DNA of 64,000 bases. It comes from JAIPEI01 sp964443135. Its GTDB lineage: Bacteria; Desulfobacterota; DSM-4660; Desulfatiglandales; HGW-15. The notes beneath the pieces are model-generated. The model saw nothing but the letters and a program-made list of their open reading frames with translations. It did no database searches and had not been told where the DNA came from. How positions within the stretch are numbered: position 1 is the first letter of the stretch; every line of letters starts with the position of its first letter. The translations under genes were made by a program, and so were the position numbers. Positions 28,286-37,085 of this stretch are shown here, piece by piece. Location of the stretch: contig CAYUBQ010000010.1 in assembly GCA_964443135.1 (NCBI GenBank), forward strand, positions 1-64,000, written 5' to 3'.

Positions 28286-28613
28286 ACATGTGGGTCAGTG
28301 AACAGGGGGGCAGTCTTGAATTTCGACTTTTTGCGCGTCCTGTCGGCTCCGGAGATCGGGGCCTTCCTCCGCTCCCTCAGCTCCCGGCCTGGTCATCGTC
28401 CGGCGGTTACGCCCGGGGGCATCCCTGCCCGCCCTCCCGTCCGTGGTTCGTGTCGGTGGTCCGTGTTCGGTCGAAAGGATTCCTCAGCTGGTCGGTGTTC
28501 CGATCCACGAACCACGGACCACGATCACGGCCCTGATCGGTCTCCCTTGCCTCGAGGTCGGCGATCCGGTAGAACATGAATGGGCGAGATCAAGGCGCAT
28601 GGGAGGTGAAGAC
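28286..28613 (+). other. Gene-free stretch downstream of cardiolipin synthase
   Basis: No gene is supported. The interval contains a 14-bp perfect inverted repeat with about 53 bases between the arms (28439-28519) and locally repetitive GTGGTTCGTG/GTGGTCCGTG sequence. The next gene's ribosome site (GGAGGTG) is at the right end. No T-run terminator was seen. Confidence 0.6.
28439..28519. repeat. Inverted repeat, possible REP-like intergenic element
   Basis: GTCCGTGGTTCGTG (28439-28452) is the exact reverse complement of CACGAACCACGGAC (28506-28519). Degenerate copies of the same word (GTGGTCCGTGTTCGG, GGACCACGATCACGG) lie inside and just beyond, so the whole forms a nested cruciform. No T-run follows, so it is not an intrinsic terminator. 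Confidence 0.6.
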
Positions 28614-29456
28614 ATGGACGGCCAGGAGACCTTCAACCGGGTGATCCCCGGCGACTACCACGGGCGCATCCTCACCGGGGACTACTCCGTGGCCCTCAAG
28701 AAGCACGTGGCCGGGTACATCGACGCCTACCGGGCCTTCGAGCGGACCGGGAACCCGGCGGTGGTCTATCTCTCCGCCTGGCACGAGGAGGAAGAGGGGA
28801 GGCCCTGGTACGAGTTTGTGAGCCGGCGGTTCGCCCGCCTCATGGGCTGCGAGCGGAACGAGGTGGCCGACATGTTCCGGGAGCGCATCCTGGACCACCA
28901 CATCCTGCACTACGGCGCGCCCAACGCCTCCATCCAGGAAGAGGTCCGCGACCGGGAGGCCCTGGACGGAGCGGCCCGCGAGCTGAGGGAGAGCGTTCGG
29001 CGGAGGGGGGTGGGGGACGCCATCTACAAGGTGGACCTGGGGCAGGGCCGGATCGGCTGGCTCAAGGACATGGCGCGCATCGAGACCCACGAGGAGGACG
29101 GCGTCTGCATCTCCAGCGGGTGCCTGACGCCCGTCACCAAGGAGAGGCAGGCGGAGGCGGAGCGGCTGGAGCGGGAGCGGCTCCAGGTCTCGCTCCAGAT
29201 GGCGGGCGCGGTCTGCCACGAGATGAACCAGCCCATGCAGAGCATCTCGGGTTACTCCGAGAGCCTTCTCATGAACGCGGGGGAGACGGACCCGCTCGCC
29301 GTGAAGCTCCGCAAGATCATCGAGCTCACCCGCCAGATGGGGCAGATCACCCGCAAGCTCACCCGCATCACCCGCTACGAGACCAAGGACTACATCGCGG
29401 GCATCAAGATCGTGGACATCGATCGGTCCAGCAAGGACGTGACCGATCCGGAGTGA
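28614..29456 (+). CDS. Histidine-kinase-like protein with DHp domain but no ATPase domain
   Basis: 280 codons from the ATG at 28614, with GGAGGTG eight bases upstream. Residues 1-175 form an unassigned sensor region ending in a PAS/PAC-like strand pair (IGWLKDMARIETHE…VCISSG). A charged helix follows, then a phosphoacceptor helix with AGAVCHEMNQPMQSISGY (His202), the H-box of HisKA kinases. The protein ends about 75 residues later, with none of the N, G1, F or G2 boxes of an ATP-binding domain. It may be phosphorylated by another kinase, or act as a dimerisation partner or phosphotransfer protein. It is convergent with a sigma-54 activator that has no receiver domain. Confidence 0.8.
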   Translation: MDGQETFNRVIPGDYHGRILTGDYSVALKKHVAGYIDAYRAFERTGNPAVVYLSAWHEEEEGRPWYEFVSRRFARLMGCERNEVADMFRERILDHHILHYGAPNASIQEEVRDREALDGAARELRESVRRRGVGDAIYKVDLGQGRIGWLKDMARIETHEEDGVCISSGCLTPVTKERQAEAERLERERLQVSLQMAGAVCHEMNQPMQSISGYSESLLMNAGETDPLAVKLRKIIELTRQMGQITRKLTRITRYETKDYIAGIKIVDIDRSSKDVTDPE

Positions 29457-29516
29457 GGATGCGGGCCTCGGCCGTGGATCGGGACGCGCTGGCCGCCGGT
29501 TGACAGGATCCCTGGA

Positions 29517-30848
29517 TCATCCCGGAAAGTCCCGAAGAAACCGGTAGAGGGTCGCCCGCCCCACGCCGAGCAGGCGGGCCGCCCGGGCCTTGTTCCCCCC
29601 GGTCCTCTCCAGCGCGGCGCGCACCGCGTCGGTGTCCAGCTTCCTCGACGGGCCGCGGGAAGGCCGGTGGGCCATGGACTCCCGGAGCTCTCCGGGCAGA
29701 TGCTCCACCCGGACGGTGCGGCCCCGGCTCCGGACCACGGCGAACCGGATCGCGCTCTGGAGCTCCCGGACGTTGCCGGGCCAGGCGTAGCGCTTCATGA
29801 GGGTCACGGCCTCCGCGCTCAGCGCCGGAGACCGCCCCCCCTCCCCGGCCTCCATGGCGAGGAAGTGGGCGGCGAGAAGGGGGATGTCGTCCCGCCTCTC
29901 CCGCAGCGGGGGCAGGTGCAGGGGCACTACGTTCACACGGTAGTAGAGGTCCTTTCGAAACCGCCCGCTCTCCACGTCGGCCTTGAGGTCCCGGTTCGTG
30001 GCCGTGATCAGGCGCACGTCCGCCCGGCGCGTTCTCTCGCTCCCCACCGGCTCGAAGGTGCCCTCCTGGAGGACCCGCAGGAGCTTGGCCTGAAGCACCA
30101 GCGGCAGCTCCGACACCTCGTCCAGGAAGAGGCTCCCCCCGTCGGCCAGGTCGAATCTTCCCCGCTTGTCCCGGAGGGCCCCCGTGAAGGCGCCCTTGAC
30201 GTGCCCGAAGAGCTCGCTCTCCAGCATGCCCTCGGGCAGGGCCGCCGAGTTCACCGGGACGAAGGGTCCGCCCCCCCGCCGGCTCTCGTCGTGGACCGCC
30301 GCAGCCACCAGCTCCTTTCCCGTGCCCGTCTCCCCGGTGATGCAGACGGGGTAGTCCGTGGTGGCCGTCTCCCGGATCCGGGCGTAGACTTGGAGCATCT
30401 CCGGGTCCCGGCCGATGATCCCGGCGAACCCCTCCAGGTCCCCGTGCTCGATCTTCAGGCCGATCAGGTCGGTGACGTCCCGGAAGGAGGCGATGACCCC
30501 GGCGAGCGTCCCGTCCTCCCCCTCGATCCCGTTCACCCGCATCTCCAGCCGGCGCGGCTCGCCGCCACGGGTGAGGATGTTCAGCGGGTAGTCGGCGTGG
30601 TCGAGGTCCCGGGGAGGACCCTCCAGAAAGGCGCACCGGCCCCCGCAGAAGGGGTGGCCGAAGGTCTCGTGGCAGTCCCTGCCCAGGACCTCCTCCCGGG
30701 AATACCCGGTGATCTCCTCGGCGGCCCGGTTGAAGTAGAGGATCCTGCGCCGGGGATCGTGCGCGATGATGCCCTCGGTGAGGTTGTCCAGGATCCGTTC
30801 CAGGTTTTTCTTCTCGGTCAGCAACCGTTCGATGGTGAGTCGGCTCAT
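29517..30848 (-). CDS. PAS-domain sigma-54-dependent transcriptional activator (NtrC-like)
   Basis: 443 codons from the ATG at 30848 (MSRLTIERLLTEKKNLER); in-frame upstream starts exist but add non-conserved sequence. Order: PAS domain (about 15-130, GIIAHDPRRRILYFNRAAEE) that includes Cys68 and Cys72; AAA+ domain with Walker A TGETGTGKEL (171-180), the sigma-54 contact loop GAFTGA (219-224) and Walker B LFLDEVSEL; and a Fis-type helix-turn-helix at the C-terminus (GNKARAARLLGVGRATLYRF). No receiver domain is present, so the PAS domain is the likely sensor. Target genes are not evident here. Confidence 0.93.
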   Translation of the reverse strand: MSRLTIERLLTEKKNLERILDNLTEGIIAHDPRRRILYFNRAAEEITGYSREEVLGRDCHETFGHPFCGGRCAFLEGPPRDLDHADYPLNILTRGGEPRRLEMRVNGIEGEDGTLAGVIASFRDVTDLIGLKIEHGDLEGFAGIIGRDPEMLQVYARIRETATTDYPVCITGETGTGKELVAAAVHDESRRGGGPFVPVNSAALPEGMLESELFGHVKGAFTGALRDKRGRFDLADGGSLFLDEVSELPLVLQAKLLRVLQEGTFEPVGSERTRRADVRLITATNRDLKADVESGRFRKDLYYRVNVVPLHLPPLRERRDDIPLLAAHFLAMEAGEGGRSPALSAEAVTLMKRYAWPGNVRELQSAIRFAVVRSRGRTVRVEHLPGELRESMAHRPSRGPSRKLDTDAVRAALERTGGNKARAARLLGVGRATLYRFLRDFPG

Positions 30849-31045
30849 GGGGTCCCGGTTCGAAAGGGGTGCTCGGGCGCGGTTTCCGGCAAGGATCATA
30901 GTGGAATCGCGCGCTTGCTTCAAGCGCAATGATGTCCGCCTGTTGCCGATGGGGCCCGCGTGGTTACATTATGAGGAGACACCGGCCCACACGGGACGCC
31001 TGACACCCGACACCCCCGATGCTCCCGGGGAGAAAGGAACCCATC

Positions 31046-33151
31046 ATGGACACCCGCGAAAAGACGGCCGGGCGCACGACCAACCGGCTGGCCGGCGAGA
31101 AGAGCCCCTACCTGCTCCAGCACGCGCACAACCCGGTGGACTGGTTTCCCTGGGGAGACGAGGCCTTCGAGACGGCCCGCCGGCTGGACCGTCCCGTGTT
31201 CCTGTCCATCGGCTATGCCACCTGCCACTGGTGCCACGTCATGGAGAAGGAGTCCTTCGAGGACCCGGAGGTGGCGGAGCTGATGAACCGGGCGTTCGTT
31301 TCGGTCAAGGTGGACCGGGAGGAACGCCCCGACCTGGATCACATCTACATGACCGCCTGCCAGATGCTCACCGGAAGCGGGGGGTGGCCCCTCACCATCG
31401 TGATGACCCCCGAAAGGATGCCCTTTTTCGCCGCCACCTACATCCCGCCGAAGGCCCGGTTCGGCCGGGCGGGCATGGTGGAGCTCATCCCGAGGCTCCA
31501 GGAGGTCTGGGAGAACCGCAGGGAAGAGGTGATGGACTCCGCCGGAAAGATCCTCGCGGCCCTCGAGACCGCAGCCGTCCCGGAGGCGGAGGGGGAGCTG
31601 GGAATGGAGGCCCTCGACCGCGCCTTCGAGGAACTCTCCGGCTCCTTCGACGCCCGCCACGGCGGCTTCGGCAAGGCGCCCAAGTTTCCCTCGCCCCACA
31701 ACCTGCTCTTTCTCCTCCGGTACTGGAAGCGGACCGGCAACCCCCGGGCCCTGGAGATGGTGGAGTCCACCCTGGCCGCCATGCGGCGGGGCGGCCTGTT
31801 CGACCACCTGGGATTCGGCTTCCACCGCTACGCCACGGACGAGACCTGGCTCGTGCCCCACTTCGAGAAGATGCTCTACGACCAGGCCATGCTCGCCACG
31901 ACCTACGTGGAGGCCTGGCAGGCCACGGGCAAGAGCCTCTACCGAAAGACCGCGGAGGAGGTGTTCGCCTACGTCCTGCGGGACATGGTCACCCCGGAGG
32001 GGGGACTCTGCGCGGCCGAGGACGCGGACAGCGAGGGGGTCGAGGGCAAGTTCTACGTCTGGACAGAGCGGGAGATCCGGGAAACGCTTTCGGAGGAGGA
32101 CGCCGACCTGGTGATCCGGGCGTTCAACGTGTCCGGGGAGGGCAACTTCCGGGACGAGGCCACCGGAAGAAAGACCGGGGAGAACATCCTCCACCGGTCG
32201 CAGGGCCCGCAGGCCCGGCCTCTGGACCCGGACGAGAAGAAGCGCCTGGAGGCGGCGCGCGAGACCCTCTTTGCCATCCGGGAGCGCCGGGTGCGGCCCC
32301 TCCGGGACGACAAGGTGCTCACCGACTGGAACGGGCTCATGATCGCCGCGCTGGCGCGGGGCGCCCGGGCGTTCGAGAACCCGGACTACGCGGAGGCGGC
32401 CGCCCGGGCGGCCGCGCTCATCGAGGTGCGGCTCTCCGGGACCGGGGGACGGCTCCTGCACCGCTACCGGGACGGCCAGGCCGCCGTCGAGGGCCACCTG
32501 GACGACTACGCCTTCCTGGCCTGGGGGCTGTTGGAGCTCTACGAGGCGACCTTCGAGGAGAAGCACCTCCGCTGGGCCCTGGAGCTGGCCGACGCCATGC
32601 GGTCCCGGTTCGAGGACGCGGAGAAGGGGGGGTTCTTCTTCGCCGTGAAGGACGCTTCGGACCTGATCGTCCGCAAGAAGGAGCTCCAGGACGCCGCGGT
32701 CCCCTCGGGGAACAGCGTGGCCGCCCTGGTCCTCCTGAGGCTGGCCCGGCTCACGGGACGGTCCGATCTCGAGGAGAGCGCCTACGGCGTGTTCCAGGCC
32801 CTCGCCGGGACCGTGGAGCGGCTCCCCTCGGCCTTCACGTTTCTCCTCTCCGCCCTGGACTTCGCCGCAGGCCCCACCCGGGAGGTGGTCATCGTGGGGA
32901 ACCGGGACGGCGACGACACACGGGCCATGCTCCGGGTGCTCGGCTCCCGGTTCCTGCCGGACACGGTGACCCTTCTCCGGCCCGCGGACCGGGGCACCCC
33001 GGACATCGACACCCTCGCTCCCTACGTGCGCCACCACGAGATGGTGGCCGGCAGGGCCTCGGCCTATGTCTGCCGGGACCAGGCCTGCCGGACCCCGGTG
33101 ACCGGTCCGCAGGAGCTCCTGGCGAGCATCGAAGGGGCCGCCGGAGGGTGA
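31046..33151 (+). CDS. DUF255 thioredoxin-domain protein (YyaL/spermatogenesis-associated 20 family)
   Basis: 701 codons from the ATG at 31046, preceded by GGGGAGAAAGGA. The N-terminal thioredoxin-like domain has SIGYATCHWCHVMEKESF with a CxxC pair. It is followed by a long alpha/alpha-toroid region (NPRALEMVESTLAAMRRGGL, KMLYDQAMLATTYVEAW) typical of the family and similar to glycosidase/epimerase barrels. Length matches YyaL. Biochemical role is not established; the domains suggest a redox-linked sugar or cofactor enzyme. The gene is monocistronic and convergent with the tetraheme cytochrome. Confidence 0.9.
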   Translation: MDTREKTAGRTTNRLAGEKSPYLLQHAHNPVDWFPWGDEAFETARRLDRPVFLSIGYATCHWCHVMEKESFEDPEVAELMNRAFVSVKVDREERPDLDHIYMTACQMLTGSGGWPLTIVMTPERMPFFAATYIPPKARFGRAGMVELIPRLQEVWENRREEVMDSAGKILAALETAAVPEAEGELGMEALDRAFEELSGSFDARHGGFGKAPKFPSPHNLLFLLRYWKRTGNPRALEMVESTLAAMRRGGLFDHLGFGFHRYATDETWLVPHFEKMLYDQAMLATTYVEAWQATGKSLYRKTAEEVFAYVLRDMVTPEGGLCAAEDADSEGVEGKFYVWTEREIRETLSEEDADLVIRAFNVSGEGNFRDEATGRKTGENILHRSQGPQARPLDPDEKKRLEAARETLFAIRERRVRPLRDDKVLTDWNGLMIAALARGARAFENPDYAEAAARAAALIEVRLSGTGGRLLHRYRDGQAAVEGHLDDYAFLAWGLLELYEATFEEKHLRWALELADAMRSRFEDAEKGGFFFAVKDASDLIVRKKELQDAAVPSGNSVAALVLLRLARLTGRSDLEESAYGVFQALAGTVERLPSAFTFLLSALDFAAGPTREVVIVGNRDGDDTRAMLRVLGSRFLPDTVTLLRPADRGTPDIDTLAPYVRHHEMVAGRASAYVCRDQACRTPVTGPQELLASIEGAAGG

Positions 33152-33184
33152 AAAAAAGCGGGGCGTTCCGAAGAACCCCCCGCT
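33151..33184 (-). terminator. Intrinsic terminator of the tetraheme lipoprotein gene
   Basis: On the minus strand a 12-bp stem (AGCGGGGGGTTC / GAACGCCCCGCT, one G-G mismatch) is closed by a TTCG tetraloop and followed by seven T. It lies 48 bases past the cytochrome stop codon. Its end overlaps the stop codon of the convergent DUF255 gene. Confidence 0.85.
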
Positions 33185-33231
33185 CGCGTCGTTGTCTCCG
33201 TCGGCCCCTGAAATGCGGGGCCCCAGCGTTC

Positions 33232-33669
33232 CTATTCCGCGGCTTTGCGTTCGTGGCAGCTGTAGCACTGGAACGGGGCCCACTCCTCGTCACTGCCTTC
33301 GTTCATCTCCCTGTGGCAGGTGCGGCAGCTCTTGTGGTAGGCCGTGGACAGCTTGTACACGTTCCCCTGCGGTTTTCCGGGCTTGTGGCAGGAGATGCAG
33401 GGCTTGGCCTCGTCGTCCTCGGTCCAGACATTCTCGCCGTCGACGTAGTCGTGGTGGCAGTCCTCGCAGAAGAGGCCGTAGTCCTCCCAGTGGACGTCGT
33501 GGGTGAACTTGACCGGGCCCATCTTCCGGTTGGGGTAGACGTCGTTCCGGATGAGCATGTAGTTCTCGTACTCCTCGGTGTCCTCTGCGGATGCGTCCTG
33601 TTCGGAGGAACAGGCCGGGAGGAACCCGGGCAGGAGCAGCATCAGAAGGGCAAGGTACCTCGCAAACAA
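33232..33669 (-). CDS. Tetraheme c-type cytochrome lipoprotein (class III-like)
   Basis: 145 codons from the TTG at 33669, chosen because GGAGGT lies six bases upstream and the signal peptide then starts correctly. The signal sequence ends in GFLPAC, a lipobox with Cys20. Four haem-binding CxxCH motifs follow: CEDCH (68-72), CISCH (91-95), CRTCH (115-119) and CYSCH (135-139). Extra His at 57, 60, 73 and 112 could be distal ligands, giving a c3/c7-like layout. It is probably periplasm-facing and membrane-anchored, carrying electrons in anaerobic respiration. It has its own terminator and no operon partner. Confidence 0.9.
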   Translation of the reverse strand: MFARYLALLMLLLPGFLPACSSEQDASAEDTEEYENYMLIRNDVYPNRKMGPVKFTHDVHWEDYGLFCEDCHHDYVDGENVWTEDDEAKPCISCHKPGKPQGNVYKLSTAYHKSCRTCHREMNEGSDEEWAPFQCYSCHERKAAE

Positions 33670-33863
33670 GCTCCGACCTCCTTTCGCCCTGCTTCGTCCG
33701 TTCACCCGTCCTGAAACGGGGAACCGCAAAGCGTCGGTTTGAAAAGGCAAGGCTTTTCATCGCACATTGCTGCCGGTTAGGCAACCAAAATCTTCCGGAT
33801 CGGCCGGATGGGACCGGCTCCGCCGCTGCAGGCCCCTTTCGGTTGAGGTCGGCGGGACGCCTC

Positions 33864-34169
33864 TCACTGCTGCTTTCGAAATCCCAAAACGACCCAGGCC
33901 GTTGCCCAACCCAGGGCCACGGGTCCCAGCCCGACGAGGGCGAAGGGGAGGATCCCGTCCCGCCAGGGGGTCCAGATCAGTGCGGCCGCCGCCGCCCAGA
34001 GCCCGCTCGCAAGCAAGGCCAGGCGGACGCGCCCGCTGAGAAGAGGGGGCTCCCGGGTTTCCCTTTCCGCCTCCGCTCCCTGACGGCCGAGCCTCGGGAG
34101 GAACCAGATCACCACGATGATCAGGACGATGAGCAGGATTTCCTGAATGCCGGACAAGGAGGCCTCCAT
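33864..34169 (-). CDS. Small membrane protein of unknown function
   Basis: 101 codons from the ATG at 34169. A TTG at 34157 has a better-placed GGAGG and may be the true start. Three hydrophobic segments (IQEILLIVLIIVVIWFLP, LALLASGLWAAAAALIW, FALVGLGPVALGWATAWVV) are separated by a charged loop (GRQGAEAERETREPP). No family is recognised. It is transcribed away from the ArsA gene across a shared intergenic region. Confidence 0.6.
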   Translation of the reverse strand: MEASLSGIQEILLIVLIIVVIWFLPRLGRQGAEAERETREPPLLSGRVRLALLASGLWAAAAALIWTPWRDGILPFALVGLGPVALGWATAWVVLGFRKQQ

Positions 34170-34278
34170 CCGAGAAGGAACCGATGAGGGGACGACCAAC
34201 GCCCCGGACTGATATTGCCCGGACCGGAGAAGGTTCGTCAAGGACAAGGTGCCCCCGCCCGGGTGCCGAAGCCCGCCC

Positions 34279-34306
34279 TTGCCGCCCCCCATGGTTGTGA
34301 TACAAT
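34279..34306 (+). promoter_or_regulatory. Putative sigma-70 promoter for the ArsA gene
   Basis: TTGCCG (34279-34284), a 16-base spacer and TACAAT (34301-34306), with a TG-rich extended -10 (TTGTGA) just before it. It lies 41 bases upstream of the GTG start. Confidence 0.45.
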
Positions 34307-34346
34307 CTCCTCTCGAGTCGACGATGCGGGACGGAAAGGAGGCGGC

Positions 34347-35552
34347 GTGAGGGTACTTTTCTACGCAGGAAAGGGGGGGGTCGGGAAGACGAGCGTGGCA
34401 GCGGCCACGGGGATTCGCACGGCCGAGGCCGGGAGCCGCACCGTGATTCTCTCCCTGGACACGGCCCACAGCCTGTCCGACGTCTTCGACCTGGACCGCG
34501 ACCTGCTGGACCGGAACCGGGGGCGCCCGGTTCGGGTGGCGGACAACCTCTGGATTCAGGAGATGGACATCCAGGAGGAGATCCGGAAGAACTGGGGGGA
34601 CATTCACCGCTACATCTCCACCCTGCTCAACACCACGGGGCTGGAGGAGATCCTGGCCGAGGAGCTGGCCGTCCTGCCGGGCATGGAGGAGGTGAGCCTG
34701 CTCCTCTACATCAACCGCTACGTGCAGCGGGAGATGTTCGATGTGATCATCCTGGACTGCGCGCCCACCGGGGAGTCCCTGCGGTTCATCAGCATCCCCA
34801 CCACCCTGGAGTGGTACATGAAGAAGATCTTCCGGATGGAGCGGACCATCGCCCGGTACGCGCGACCCGTGGCCAAGAGGCTCTATGACGTGCCCCTCCC
34901 CGGTGAGGACTACTTCGACGAGCTGGAACGTCTCTTCGTACGCCTCGAAGGTGTCGACCGGATCCTGACGGACCCCGGGACCACCAGCGTCCGCCTGGTG
35001 ACCAACCCGGAGAAGGTGGTGCTCAAGGAGACCCAGCGCGCCTTCATGTACTTCTGCCTCTACCGCATGAACATCGACGGGGTCATCGTGAACCGCGTGC
35101 TCCCCGACGGCGTGACGGACGGCTACTTCGACGGGTGGAAACGGAGCCAGGAGCGCCACCTGGAGACCGCCCGCTCGGTCTTCAGCCCCATTCCCGTCTT
35201 CCCGGTCCACCTGCTGGCCTCCGAGGCCCTGGGCTACGAGGCCCTCCGGGACCTGGGGCATCTCATCTACGGGGAGCGGGACCCCCTGGATCGCTTCTTC
35301 GACCGGGAGCCGTACCGCCTGGAAAAAGAGGCGGGGGGCTACCGCCTGACGATCACGCTCCCCTTCGCCACCCGGGAGAGCGTGGAGCTCAACCGGGTCG
35401 CGGACGAGCTCATCGTGCGGGTGGGCGGGATCCAGCGGCACGTGATGCTGCCGAGGCCCGTGGCCGCGTCCACCGGGGTCCGGGCCCGGGTGGACGGCCG
35501 TGAGCTGAACATCCATTTCGAGGAGGATGACCATGGAAGAGAAAACCCGTGA
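34347..35552 (+). CDS. ArsA family ATPase with C-terminal Hsp20-like domain
   Basis: 401 codons from a GTG with AAAGGAGG upstream. It is a deviant-Walker ATPase of the ArsA/GET3 type. Seen: P-loop YAGKGGVGKTSVAA (6-19), LSLDTAHSLSDVF (switch I), and DVIILDCAPTGESLRF (Walker B and switch). The last about 75 residues form a beta-rich Hsp20-like domain (YRLTITLPFATRESVELN … ELIVRVGGIQRHVMLPR) as in the ArsA_HSP20 architecture. There is one ATPase half, and no arsB, arsD or arsR is nearby. Arsenite export is therefore unlikely; a GET3-like client-handling role is plausible. It overlaps the next small gene. Confidence 0.9.
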   Translation: MRVLFYAGKGGVGKTSVAAATGIRTAEAGSRTVILSLDTAHSLSDVFDLDRDLLDRNRGRPVRVADNLWIQEMDIQEEIRKNWGDIHRYISTLLNTTGLEEILAEELAVLPGMEEVSLLLYINRYVQREMFDVIILDCAPTGESLRFISIPTTLEWYMKKIFRMERTIARYARPVAKRLYDVPLPGEDYFDELERLFVRLEGVDRILTDPGTTSVRLVTNPEKVVLKETQRAFMYFCLYRMNIDGVIVNRVLPDGVTDGYFDGWKRSQERHLETARSVFSPIPVFPVHLLASEALGYEALRDLGHLIYGERDPLDRFFDREPYRLEKEAGGYRLTITLPFATRESVELNRVADELIVRVGGIQRHVMLPRPVAASTGVRARVDGRELNIHFEEDDHGRENP

Positions 35553-35760
35553 GCAGGAGACGTTCATCTGTCCGGTGGGGCGGTTTTTCGCCGAGCTGGG
35601 CAAATGCGGCGATCGGAGCTCGGACTTTCGCACGCACCTGAAGCAGTCCCGGGTCGAGTTCCTCAAGGCGATCCGCTCCCTGGTGGACGAGGGGATCGAG
35701 CGCATGGAGAAGGAACCGGACAAGGAGGAACGCAAGGCGACCCGGATCGAGGTGGAGTAG
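35533..35760 (+). CDS. Small acidic protein encoded overlapping the ArsA 3' end
   Basis: 75 codons from the ATG at 35533, which has GAGGAGG six bases upstream; the ATG at 35527 touches that site. The first 20 bases overlap the ArsA gene in another frame, implying coupling. Sequence: one Cys in FICPVGRFF, a second in LGKCGDRSS, then a long charged helix (VEFLKAIRSLVDEGIERMEK). It is not recognised, but its position after ArsA-type ATPases suggests a partner or regulator. Confidence 0.75.
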   Translation: MEEKTREQETFICPVGRFFAELGKCGDRSSDFRTHLKQSRVEFLKAIRSLVDEGIERMEKEPDKEERKATRIEVE

Positions 35761-35828
35761 CGCCTTGACGGGGCGGGGGGGCTCTGGTAGAAGACCGGGA
35801 TTCCGATCGAAAAGGAGAGCGCAACCCG

Positions 35829-37085
35829 TTGGAATTCACTGCGATCAAGGGGTTCAAGGACATCCTGCCCGCCGAGATCGACCCCTGGCAGCGGCTGGAC
35901 GCCCGCGCCCGCGAGATCTTCGACGCCTTCGGCTTCCGGGAGATCAAGCCTCCGGCCATGGAGTGGACCGAGCTCTTCAGCCGCTCCATCGGCGAGGACA
36001 CGGACATCGTCTCCAAGGAGATGTACACCATCCGCGACAGCAAGGGCCGCGGCATGACTCTCCGGCCCGAGGCCACCGCGTCGGTCACGCGGGCCTACAT
36101 CCAGAACCGGCTCTACCAGGACAACCCCGTGCAGAAGCTCTTCGTCACGGGCCCCATGTTCCGTCACGAGAACCCCCAGAAGGGCCGCTTCCGCCAGTTT
36201 CACCAGATCGACGCCGAGATCTTCGGCGATGCCGGACCCCGGTCGGACGCCGACCTCATCGTGATGCTCCTCCACCTGTTCGAATCCCTCTCCCTCTCGG
36301 GCCTCTCGCTCCAGCTCAACTCCCTGGGGTGCCCCGACTGCCGCCCCGCGTTCCGCGAGGCGCTCCGGGACTACCTGGAGGAAAGCGCCCGGGGCCTGTG
36401 CGAGGACTGCACCCGCCGTGCGAAGACCAATCCGCTCCGGGTGTTCGACTGCAAGGCGGCGGCCTGCCAGGGACTGGTGGCCGGGGCGCCCTCGGTGCTG
36501 GATCACCTCTGCGAGGACTGCCGCGCCCACTTCGACGCGCTCCAGGGGCTTCTGGGGGACGCGAACGTGGTCTACACCGTGAACCCCCGGCTGGTGCGCG
36601 GCCTCGACTACTACACGCGGACCGCCTTCGAGGTCCAGACCGAGCGCCTGGGCGCCCAGAACGCCGTGGCCGGCGGGGGACGCTACGACGGCCTGGTCAA
36701 GCAGCTCGGAGGCCCGGACCACCCGGCCATCGGGTTCGCCATCGGCGTGGAGCGTCTGATCGCCCTCATGAACGAGGTCCGGGAACCCGAGCAGCCGGCG
36801 CCCTCCCTGTTCGTGGCGGCCCTGGGCGACGAGGCGGCCCGGAGGGCCTTCGCCTGGGTGACCGCCCTCCGGAAGGCCGGCCTCCGGGTGGAGACGGACT
36901 ACGCCGCCCGGAGCCTCAAGTCCCAGATGAAGCGGGCGGACCGGCTGAACGCGTCCCGGGTCCTCATCGTGGGCGAGAACGAGCTCGCCTCGGGCAAGGG
37001 GCTCCTCCGGGACATGGAGACCAAGGCCCAGGAGGAGATCCCCCTGAACGACCTGGTCGAGAAAATAGGGGACGTTCTTGCATAA
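35829..37085 (+). CDS. hisS: Histidyl-tRNA synthetase
   Basis: 418 codons from a TTG with AAAGGAGAG upstream. Class II synthetase. Seen: motif 1 region (FGFREIKPPAMEWTELF), motif 2 (FRHENPQKGRFRQFHQIDAE, about residues 113-132), the HisA signature LVRGLDYYTRTAFEV, motif 3 (GIGVER variant GFAIGVERLI), and the C-terminal anticodon-binding domain (LRVETDYAARSLKSQMKRAD). The last five codons and the stop lie within an inverted-repeat element (37068-37195), so the extreme C-terminus (GDVLA) is supplied by inserted DNA. Confidence 0.96.
   Translation: MEFTAIKGFKDILPAEIDPWQRLDARAREIFDAFGFREIKPPAMEWTELFSRSIGEDTDIVSKEMYTIRDSKGRGMTLRPEATASVTRAYIQNRLYQDNPVQKLFVTGPMFRHENPQKGRFRQFHQIDAEIFGDAGPRSDADLIVMLLHLFESLSLSGLSLQLNSLGCPDCRPAFREALRDYLEESARGLCEDCTRRAKTNPLRVFDCKAAACQGLVAGAPSVLDHLCEDCRAHFDALQGLLGDANVVYTVNPRLVRGLDYYTRTAFEVQTERLGAQNAVAGGGRYDGLVKQLGGPDHPAIGFAIGVERLIALMNEVREPEQPAPSLFVAALGDEAARRAFAWVTALRKAGLRVETDYAARSLKSQMKRADRLNASRVLIVGENELASGKGLLRDMETKAQEEIPLNDLVEKIGDVLA

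Noticed and set aside
33864..36722. A 952-codon minus-strand frame opposite ArsA and hisS
   Set aside because: Only the last 101 codons (33864-34169) look like protein. The rest is the antisense of ArsA and hisS.
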